Below, piece after piece: positions 6,876-12,820 of a stretch of 20,569 nt of DNA (position 1 is its first letter; each line of letters opens with the position of its first letter). The notes under the pieces were generated by a model. It was not told the DNA's origin and made no database searches. It worked only from the letters and a program-made list of their open reading frames with translations. Made by a program: the position numbers and the translations under genes. The stretch is from Ignavibacteria bacterium UBA961 (lineage in GTDB: Bacteria > Bacteroidota > Ignavibacteria > Kapaibacteriales > UBA961): NCBI GenBank assembly GCA_002293005.1, contig DBCJ01000134.1, positions 650 to 21,218 on the forward strand, written 5' to 3'.

Positions 6876-7634
6876 ATGTTAATTGCAGGTAATTGGAAAA
6901 TGAATTTATTGCCTCATGAGGGCATGCTTCTCACGCATGAAATTTGTGAAGGAATGAAGAGTATCTCACCGGAAATTGAAATACTTATTTGTCCTCCATT
7001 CACACATTTGGCACAGTGTTCTGTCATTATTGAAAGTGATGATGCTCGAATCAGCTTGGGTGCTCAAAACTGTGATTCTCATGAGTTTGGTGCATATACC
7101 GGCGAAATTTCACCTTTGATGCTTGTATCAATGGGCGTGGAATATGTGATTATCGGGCATTCAGAAAGAAGAGTTCTATTCAATGAGTCCAATGAGATTA
7201 TTGCAGAAAAGTGTCATGTTGTCCTAGAAGCCGGCATGATACCAATCATATGCATTGGAGAAACTTTGGAAGAAAGGAATGCAGGGAATTTCGAAGGAAT
7301 TGTAAGGGAACAATTACTTGGAATTTTGAGGAATGAAGCAATCTTGGAATCTATTTTGAATTCTGACATCGTAATTGCATATGAACCTGTATGGGCTATT
7401 GGAACAGGACTTGCAGCAGATCCTGATCAGGCAGAGAATGCCCACAAATTCATACGATCGATTCTCAATGAATATCTTCCCGGTCAGTCAGACATGATTC
7501 GAATTCTATATGGTGGAAGTGTAAAACCAGATAATGCATCAGCATATTTTGCCATGCCCAATATAGATGGCGCACTGATTGGTGGTGCATCTTTGAATGT
7601 GGAATCATTTTTGGCAATTGCACAATCTGCCTGA
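6876..7634 (+). CDS. tpiA: Triosephosphate isomerase
   Basis: This enzyme interconverts dihydroxyacetone phosphate and glyceraldehyde 3-phosphate in the cytoplasm (glycolysis and gluconeogenesis). At 252 residues it has normal family length. All catalytic residues are present: K8 in AGNWKMN (4-10), H95 in IIGHSERR (92-99) and E170 in AYEPVWAIGTG (168-178). The phosphate-gripping loop 6 is WAIGTG, and the C-terminal phosphate site is ILYGGSVKPDNA. It follows the paaC-like gene after 3 bases, so probably shares its transcript. The N-terminus is a few residues shorter than in many homologues, but the motif starts at residue 3 and no better start lies upstream because the paaC stop is there. It converges on the SRPBCC gene with 2 bases between the stops. 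Confidence 0.97.
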   Translation: MLIAGNWKMNLLPHEGMLLTHEICEGMKSISPEIEILICPPFTHLAQCSVIIESDDARISLGAQNCDSHEFGAYTGEISPLMLVSMGVEYVIIGHSERRVLFNESNEIIAEKCHVVLEAGMIPIICIGETLEERNAGNFEGIVREQLLGILRNEAILESILNSDIVIAYEPVWAIGTGLAADPDQAENAHKFIRSILNEYLPGQSDMIRILYGGSVKPDNASAYFAMPNIDGALIGGASLNVESFLAIAQSA

Positions 7635-7636
7635 CT

Positions 7637-8086
7637 TTACATCTCAAGTAATTTCTTTGTAATATTCTGCCTATGTGTGAACATTTGCTCTATCATCTTT
7701 CGGATGAGTAGTGAATGCGCCAATTTTCCAAGTCTGCCAAAAGGCAATTCATATTCAAACACATCACGCATTCGAGTATATCCACCGCCCATATCCTCAA
7801 AATATCTGTATTGAACCATTTTCTTGAATGGACCCTTGACTTGTCTGTCTGCTAAGCAAGCAGGATAATCAAACAGAAAAAATTCCATGTGCATCCGCAT
7901 TGGAATAAAACCAAACTGCTTCACAAGCAAATTGACTCTTTGTCCCTGACCAGCCGGATCAGCATGTTCAACAATAACTTTTATGAACGGAGGTGTGATG
8001 CGAATAAGATTATTCACATCAGTGTGGAAGAGAAATACTTCTTCTATCGGAGATCTGATGATTATGTTGCGAGTAAAGGAGTGCAT
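7637..8086 (-). CDS. SRPBCC (START/Bet v1-like) family protein
   Basis: The protein has 149 residues and one domain. It starts with the strand typical of SRPBCC proteins, FTRNIIIRSPIEEVFLFHTDVNNLIRITPPF, and continues with a beta-rich middle (MHMEFFLFDYPACLADRQVKGPFKKMVQYRYFEDMGGGYTRMRDVFEYELPFG) and a long C-terminal helix (LIRKMIEQMFTHRQNITKKLLEM). The PFKKMVQYRYFE...DVFEYELPFG pattern is common to bacterial SRPBCC or cell-division-inhibitor SulA-like YfcH-linked members. These proteins bind hydrophobic ligands in a groove, but the ligand is unknown here. It is 63 bases downstream of adk on the same strand, with no terminator seen between, so co-transcription is possible. No export signal is present; it should be cytoplasmic. 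Confidence 0.78.
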   Translation of the reverse strand: MHSFTRNIIIRSPIEEVFLFHTDVNNLIRITPPFIKVIVEHADPAGQGQRVNLLVKQFGFIPMRMHMEFFLFDYPACLADRQVKGPFKKMVQYRYFEDMGGGYTRMRDVFEYELPFGRLGKLAHSLLIRKMIEQMFTHRQNITKKLLEM

Positions 8087-8149
8087 GGTGATTGCCTATT
8101 AATCAATCACGTCGAACATATCATCAGAAGCAAATGTTCCCACAGAAAA

Positions 8150-8704
8150 TCAAAGAGTTACAATACTATGATCAATGCGTGAATAGACCGTTTCTACATC
8201 TGCATCGCCATCAATATTCAGCATTTTTCCCGATCCTGCATAATACTCCAATAATGGAGCAGTCTGCTCATTATAGACATTCAAACGATGCCTGATGATA
8301 TCCTCATTGTCATCTTGTCTACCCCTCAATAGCATTCTCTTTACAATTTGATCATTGTCAACGGTAATATTGACAATATGGGAAATCGCTTTTCCCTGCT
8401 TTTCCAACAATGCATCCAATGCTTGTGCCTGACCGAGTGTTCTTGGGAAACCATCAAGAATGACTCCCGATGCATATTCTGGTTTTGACATTGCTTCTTC
8501 AACGATTCCTGTCACGATGTCATCCGGTACCAAGCCACCGGATTGCACATAACTTTGAGCAGTTTTTCCGAGTTCGGTTCCGGCAGAAATGGCTGAACGG
8601 AATGCCTCACCTGTTGAGAGATGTTGAACTCCTTTACGCTCGGCAAGAATTGCTGCTTGCGTTCCTTTGCCCACTCCGGGGGCTCCAAACATGACGATGA
8701 TCAT
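8150..8704 (-). CDS. adk: Adenylate kinase, short-LID form
   Basis: Adenylate kinase equilibrates ATP, ADP and AMP. The 184-residue protein has the P-loop GAPGVGKGT (7-15), the AMP-binding motif STGEAFR (30-36, with Glu where Asp is more common), LDGFPRT (83-89), and the LID arginines in RGRQDDNEDIIRHR (127-140). The usual 214-residue bacterial enzyme carries an extra LID insertion of about 30 residues, often zinc-binding; it is missing here, so this is the short class also seen in cyanobacteria and eukaryotic cytosolic enzymes. A candidate -7 element and a 12-base palindrome precede it. A UMP/CMP kinase-like specificity cannot be fully excluded for the short class. Confidence 0.9.
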   Translation of the reverse strand: MIIVMFGAPGVGKGTQAAILAERKGVQHLSTGEAFRSAISAGTELGKTAQSYVQSGGLVPDDIVTGIVEEAMSKPEYASGVILDGFPRTLGQAQALDALLEKQGKAISHIVNITVDNDQIVKRMLLRGRQDDNEDIIRHRLNVYNEQTAPLLEYYAGSGKMLNIDGDADVETVYSRIDHSIVTL

Positions 8705-8737
8705 TGTGACTCCGATGATCTAAAGAGAAGCAAAAAT

Positions 8738-8749
8738 GGGTATATACCC
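8738..8749. repeat. Perfect 12-bp palindrome in the adk leader
   Basis: GGGTATATACCC is a perfect palindrome lying between the candidate -7 element (8770-8763) and the adk start at 8704. On the minus strand it is followed by ATTTTTG. It could be an operator for a dimeric repressor or a weak hairpin with a 4-bp stem. It is too weak to call a terminator of the upstream receptor gene. Confidence 0.45.
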
Positions 8750-8762
8750 GAAATTGATTTGA

Positions 8763-8770
8763 CAAATATA
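8763..8770 (-). promoter_or_regulatory. Candidate -7 element upstream of adk
   Basis: The minus strand reads TATATTTG, matching TAnnTTTG, 58 bases before the adk start. No TTG stands at 19-21 bases upstream; the nearest is about 25 away. It lies in the 105-base gap between the receptor gene and adk. Confidence 0.4.
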
Positions 8771-8809
8771 CTGCATCTGATCTTGTTTTCCATCACAATT
8801 CCCTTGATA

Positions 8810-10795
8810 CTACAGATCATACCCCATTGACACAATGTAGGATCTTCCGGGGAGTGGAAAATTAAGAATCATTTGGTATTCTACATTGAGAAGATTGCGA
8901 ATTTCACCTCTGATTCTAAGTATCCCATCAAATAACCCCATTCGGAATTCCGCATGAGGGTTGACAAGTATCACAGAATTCATTTTGGTTTCAGGCAATT
9001 CCCCCAACATACCATAGCGTTCCCCTATGGCTGTTACAATAATTCCCAATGTATGCGTAGAAAAAGTCGAAATCAAACTGGAAGAAAATGTGTGTGTTGG
9101 CACATATGGAATAATGCTTTCATAAGTATCCGATTCAGGGCTCTTGTCTATGACATGTTTGAATGCATAATTGCATTGTATAGCTCCATTGATGACAGGA
9201 ATCTTAAGCCCAAGTGATGCTTCAATCCCGGAAGACCATACCATGCCGATATTGCTGGCTCTCCATTGTACCGGAGAAATAGGCATTGCTAGAATTTGAT
9301 CTTTCACCTGCATATGATAGACAGAGAGTTGACCATTTAGATCTCCTGCATCATAGTTACACCCGATATCAATTCCCATCGAAGTTTCCGGTTTAAGAAA
9401 CTGCGTTCCATAATTGAGATAATACAATTCATTGAAAGATGGCACTCGAAAATCTCGAGTTACCTTTCCGGATATGGTAAATCCAGACAATATTTCATGG
9501 GCGATGGCCAAATGACCCGATAAAGCAGGTCCTTGTTGATCACTGAATGCATCCAATCGTAAACCTGCATCAATGTCATGTTCTTCAATATTCATCATCC
9601 ATCTGGTGAATAATGCACCAGAAGTTCTTGTAGGATTATCTCCTGCAAAAGGTTGCAACAATTCTCCTCTAAGGTCAGCATTCGCAAACACAGCACCTGA
9701 TTTGATGATGATTTCATTGGAAGGCATCAGCAATAATTCAGCTTGGGAGAACAATTCCTTGGTTGAAAACACATATTTGGCGCCCTCATAGCCCGCATAT
9801 AAAGCAAAGGGATCCCTGAAATAGCTCCATGAAGTACGAATTGAGGTTTTCACATTAATAATAGACATTTTGGAGACAATGGCATTGACATTACCTGCAA
9901 TCATAAAATCTTGGTCTTGAAAAAAAGCCTCTGAATCCTCTATTTTTCCGGTAAGAACAGCACCCGGTATACCTCTATCACCATTGACAAATGAGGTCCA
10001 AAAAGTTGCTTTCAGTTTTTCTTCTTTACAATGATGTGAAACTCTAGCAAAGACATTCATTTTAGAATTCCCTGCATTTCCTCTTTCGACTAATGTGGAA
10101 GGCATATTACCCGTTGGTTGAAATCGGATAGGATATGTGCCATCAAAATTCAAATGGTCAGTATTAACCATGAATGATGTTGAATTATTCGCAATACCGC
10201 CTCCAATTCGTATTGTTTCTTCACCAAAACTCCCAATTCCTCCAGAAATGGATGCAAAACTCGTATCAATCAGTGAATTCATGGAAATATCCAATACACC
10301 CGACATTGCTCCACTTCCAATGATTGATGAACCACCACCCATGTCCATTTCAATGGATTGTCCAGGAAGCATGGCTATTGATGAAATATCAAAAAGACCT
10401 GATTGAGAAGATGTAAGTGGTATGCCATCCAAGAGTATTACATTTCTCAATGGGCCCAATCCACGAATGGAAAACAAATTCAGTGATCCCGGCCCGCCAT
10501 AATCACGCAATTCTATCGAAGGAATCAACATGGAAATCGCTTGTAAGCGATTATTCCCCAAAAATCCTTGCAATTCGCTACTTAATGACCTTTTAAATGA
10601 ATATTTACCATTTTTTAGGAGATAAGATGAGGAATCTGCCAATTTCACAATTGGTTTTGTTACATAAAACGATGTAGAGTCATCCAAACTTGCTTGGAGT
10701 GACAAACTAAACTGCAACAATTGCATTATCACGCATAAAGTGATGATAATGTAGAATTTACGAGACGAATATGCCGATGAACTAAAAAAAGACAT
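8810..10795 (-). CDS. TonB-dependent outer-membrane receptor
   Basis: The protein has 661 residues from the ATG at 10795-10793. A signal peptide is visible (R12-K13, then FYIIITLCVIMQLLQFSL, cleavage near residue 34). The plug domain covers about 60-175, with LFSIRGLGPLRNVILLDGIPL (108-127), FDISSIAMLPGQSIEM and GSGAMSGVLDI. The rest alternates short hydrophobic strands and loops, as in a 22-strand barrel, and ends with NLLNVEYQMILNFPLPGRSYIVSMGYDL, the usual receptor C-terminus. It is small for the family, in the size range of BtuB-like transporters, and has no N-terminal CarboxypepD_reg domain. No TonB box could be assigned. The substrate is unknown and no riboswitch is seen in the 73-base gap to rimP. 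The reading frame stays open for 300 bases upstream, but that part is antisense to rimP and has no receptor features. Confidence 0.86.
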   Translation of the reverse strand: MSFFSSSAYSSRKFYIIITLCVIMQLLQFSLSLQASLDDSTSFYVTKPIVKLADSSSYLLKNGKYSFKRSLSSELQGFLGNNRLQAISMLIPSIELRDYGGPGSLNLFSIRGLGPLRNVILLDGIPLTSSQSGLFDISSIAMLPGQSIEMDMGGGSSIIGSGAMSGVLDISMNSLIDTSFASISGGIGSFGEETIRIGGGIANNSTSFMVNTDHLNFDGTYPIRFQPTGNMPSTLVERGNAGNSKMNVFARVSHHCKEEKLKATFWTSFVNGDRGIPGAVLTGKIEDSEAFFQDQDFMIAGNVNAIVSKMSIINVKTSIRTSWSYFRDPFALYAGYEGAKYVFSTKELFSQAELLLMPSNEIIIKSGAVFANADLRGELLQPFAGDNPTRTSGALFTRWMMNIEEHDIDAGLRLDAFSDQQGPALSGHLAIAHEILSGFTISGKVTRDFRVPSFNELYYLNYGTQFLKPETSMGIDIGCNYDAGDLNGQLSVYHMQVKDQILAMPISPVQWRASNIGMVWSSGIEASLGLKIPVINGAIQCNYAFKHVIDKSPESDTYESIIPYVPTHTFSSSLISTFSTHTLGIIVTAIGERYGMLGELPETKMNSVILVNPHAEFRMGLFDGILRIRGEIRNLLNVEYQMILNFPLPGRSYIVSMGYDL

Positions 10796-10802
10796 ATATT
10801 TG
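10795..10802 (+). promoter_or_regulatory. Candidate -7 element for the rimP-nusA-infB operon
   Basis: TATATTTG matches TAnnTTTG and lies 66 bases upstream of rimP. Its first base is also the first base of the divergent receptor gene. No TTG is seen at -33. It is the only such match in the 73-base divergent gap. Confidence 0.35.
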
Positions 10803-10868
10803 CATGTGTGATTGGGTCTTCTCAGCGGAAGTCCCTTTTTTGTTTGTATGGATTGTTGACAATATCTC

Positions 10869-11354
10869 ATGCCATTGGAATTACCCGGCGATATCCGCCC
10901 GATACTAGAATCCGCTTGTTCAGCACAGCATGCAACGCTGATAGATGTTGTATTGCGAGGAACAAAAGAGCGCATGATTCTTGAATTATATGTGGATACA
11001 CCAGCAGGAATTTCACTTGAGCAATGCGAGTCAATCAATCGTGCTTTACTTGTAGAAGCTGAGTCCAATGCCTTTTTGGATGCTGTACGCAGCATAGAAG
11101 TTTCTTCTCCGGGGACTGACAGACCGCTGATTCACTGGTGGCAATTTCCAAGAAATATTGGCAGAACACTAGAATTGACATATACAAAAGAAGATGCTCG
11201 CATCACCGAATCATTGACATTGCTTGAAGCTGATGAGCAGAAACTCATTGTCCAACAGCCGAAGAAAAAAAGCAAGAACAAGGCCGACGAAGATACGACA
11301 TTCTCTTTACCCTATTCAGAAATTCATAAAGCAATCGTTCTCATTTCGCTGTAA
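10869..11354 (+). CDS. rimP: Ribosome maturation factor RimP
   Basis: RimP assists assembly of the 30S subunit. At 161 residues it has normal length. The N-terminal domain ends in the family signature IEVSSPGTDRPL (76-87), followed by the C-terminal SH3-like barrel with a Lys-rich loop (KKKSKNKADED, about 133-143) and the closing SLPYSEIHKAIVLISL, which corresponds to the LxxxdIkkArL end of the family. It is first in the conserved rimP-nusA-infB-rbfA-truB-ribF order, which supports the call. The divergent TonB receptor gene starts 73 bases upstream. No clear Shine-Dalgarno sequence is present. Confidence 0.93.
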   Translation: MPLELPGDIRPILESACSAQHATLIDVVLRGTKERMILELYVDTPAGISLEQCESINRALLVEAESNAFLDAVRSIEVSSPGTDRPLIHWWQFPRNIGRTLELTYTKEDARITESLTLLEADEQKLIVQQPKKKSKNKADEDTTFSLPYSEIHKAIVLISL

Positions 11355-11395
11355 TTGATTGCATAGATAGTATCACAATACACATAGTCAACACA

Positions 11396-12748
11396 ATGGC
11401 ACGCCGTAAAGTCAAACCTAAGTACGACAAAAAGCTTATCATCGAAGCATTCGCAGAAATGGCAAGAGAAAAGAGCATTGACAAAGACCTTTTGCAAGGT
11501 ATGCTTGTCGAAACACTCTCCATGCTGATCAGAAAAAAGTATGGTCAGGAAGCCAATTTCGACATCGTTGTAAACATGGACAAAGGTGATTTGGAAATCT
11601 ATCTCATGCGTACAATCGTTGAAGAGGTGGAAGATCCTTCTCTAGAAATCTCCATGAAGGAAGTGAAATCTCGCTCCGGAGAAGAATATGAGAACGGCGA
11701 TGAATTTATTGAAGAAATCACCCTCGAAAACATTTCAGATAACTTTGGAAGAAGATTGATTGCGCTTGCGACTCAAACCTTGGGCCAAAGAATCCGTGAT
11801 GTTGAAAAGGACAATATTTTCAATGAATTCAATGAAAAAGTTGGTGAAATTATTGTAGGCGAAGTATATCAAGTTCGCCCGGGAAGTTTGCTCATCATGC
11901 ACAATAAAAATGAAATGCGCATGCCACGAGAAGAGCAGATTCACAATGAACGTTATAAAAAGAATATGTCCATTAAGGCAGTGATCAAGGAAGTACGCAG
12001 GATGCAAGGCAGCGGAACGCCTGACATCATCGTTTCCAGATCTGCTGATGAATTTCTCGCACGCCTTTTTGAAATAGAAATCCCCGAAGTATATGATGGA
12101 ATCATAGAAATCAAGTCCATCGCTCGTGATCCCGGCGAAAGAGCCAAGGTTGCTGTATTGTCATATGATGAAAGAGTCGATCCAGTGGGCGCTTGCGTTG
12201 GAATGAAAGGAATCCGAATTCACTCAATTGTTCGCGAATTGAACAATGAGAACATTGATGTGATTGAATATTCAGCGGATCCAAAAGTTTTCATTGCGAA
12301 GGCATTGGCTCCAGCACGCATTCGTGATATCGTTGTATCACCTGAAACAAGATCAGCAACCGTTGTTGTGCCAGATGATCAAGTTTCCCTTGCCATTGGT
12401 CGTAATGGACAAAATGTTCGCCTTGCATCCAAATTGACAGGCTATAATATCACATTGATCAAAGAAGGTGGCGAAGATATCGAGCTAATCGAGTTCAGAG
12501 ATGAAATCGGTAAAGAAATGTATGAAAATATCATCAATCTTGGAATTGACACAGCAAGAGAATTCCTTGATGCCGATATTTATGATTTGCTGGAAATTCC
12601 CGGCATGACAAAGAACACTCTACTTGAAATCAGAGATATCATACTTTCTGAATTTGAAGAACAAGAAAGACCCGAGATTCGCGATGCGATTCTTGTAGCC
12701 AATACTTTTCCGGATGATTCAACTGCAGATGAAAATTCTGCAGAATAA
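11396..12748 (+). CDS. nusA: Transcription termination/antitermination protein NusA
   Basis: NusA binds RNA polymerase and modulates pausing, intrinsic termination and antitermination. The 450-residue protein shows an N-terminal RNAP-binding domain (about 1-130), an S1 domain (about 147-205, starting GEIIVGEVYQVRPGSLLI), KH1 (about 225-290, with PVGACVGMKGIRI) and KH2 (about 300-350, with DQVSLAIGRNGQNVRLASKLTGYNI). A single C-terminal HhH-like segment follows (about 385-425, FLDADIYDLLEIPGMTKNTLLEI) and then an acidic tail. Two full acidic repeats as in E. coli (495 residues) are not present. It lies 41 bases after rimP. The spacer after it, before infB, holds a terminator-like structure that may be a site of NusA self-control. 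Confidence 0.97.
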   Translation: MARRKVKPKYDKKLIIEAFAEMAREKSIDKDLLQGMLVETLSMLIRKKYGQEANFDIVVNMDKGDLEIYLMRTIVEEVEDPSLEISMKEVKSRSGEEYENGDEFIEEITLENISDNFGRRLIALATQTLGQRIRDVEKDNIFNEFNEKVGEIIVGEVYQVRPGSLLIMHNKNEMRMPREEQIHNERYKKNMSIKAVIKEVRRMQGSGTPDIIVSRSADEFLARLFEIEIPEVYDGIIEIKSIARDPGERAKVAVLSYDERVDPVGACVGMKGIRIHSIVRELNNENIDVIEYSADPKVFIAKALAPARIRDIVVSPETRSATVVVPDDQVSLAIGRNGQNVRLASKLTGYNITLIKEGGEDIELIEFRDEIGKEMYENIINLGIDTAREFLDADIYDLLEIPGMTKNTLLEIRDIILSEFEEQERPEIRDAILVANTFPDDSTADENSAE

Positions 12749-12763
12749 TTGAGCCTGTAGCCG

Positions 12764-12782
12764 GAACATTGCATGAATGTTC
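12764..12782 (+). promoter_or_regulatory. Upstream hairpin that competes with the nusA-infB terminator
   Basis: GAACAT (12764-12769) pairs with ATGTTC (12777-12782) around a 7-base loop. The right arm overlaps both arms of the terminator hairpin, so the two cannot form together. This is the layout of an antiterminator and terminator. Confidence 0.4.
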
Positions 12783-12800
12783 ATGCATTCGATTTTTTTT
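12770..12800 (+). terminator. Intrinsic terminator-like hairpin between nusA and infB
   Basis: Perfect 8-base arms TGCATGAA (12770-12777) and TTCATGCA (12780-12787) are followed by TTCGA and then eight T (12793-12800). The loop forces the innermost pair open, leaving about 7 bp. The stem is AT-rich and the T tract starts 5 bases after it, so termination would be partial. It sits inside an operon whose downstream genes are essential, which fits an attenuator rather than a full stop. Confidence 0.6.
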
Positions 12801-12806
12801 AACATT

Positions 12807-12819
12807 CAACCATAGGTTG
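12807..12819 (+). promoter_or_regulatory. Small hairpin just before the infB start codon
   Basis: CAACC and GGTTG form a perfect 5-bp stem with a 3-base loop that ends one base before the infB ATG (12821). The right arm contains the only G-rich bases before the start, AGGTTG, so folding would hide the ribosome entry site. Confidence 0.4.
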
Positions 12820-12820
12820 T

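Noticed and set aside
10796..10868. Cobalamin or other riboswitch upstream of the TonB receptor
   Set aside because: The gap is only 73 bases and no riboswitch core motif is visible, so substrate cannot be inferred this way.
10796..11095. Upstream extension of the TonB-receptor reading frame by 100 codons
   Set aside because: The extension is antisense to the conserved start of rimP, lacks any receptor feature, and would bury the signal peptide at residue 101. The ATG at 10795-10793 gives a normal signal peptide.
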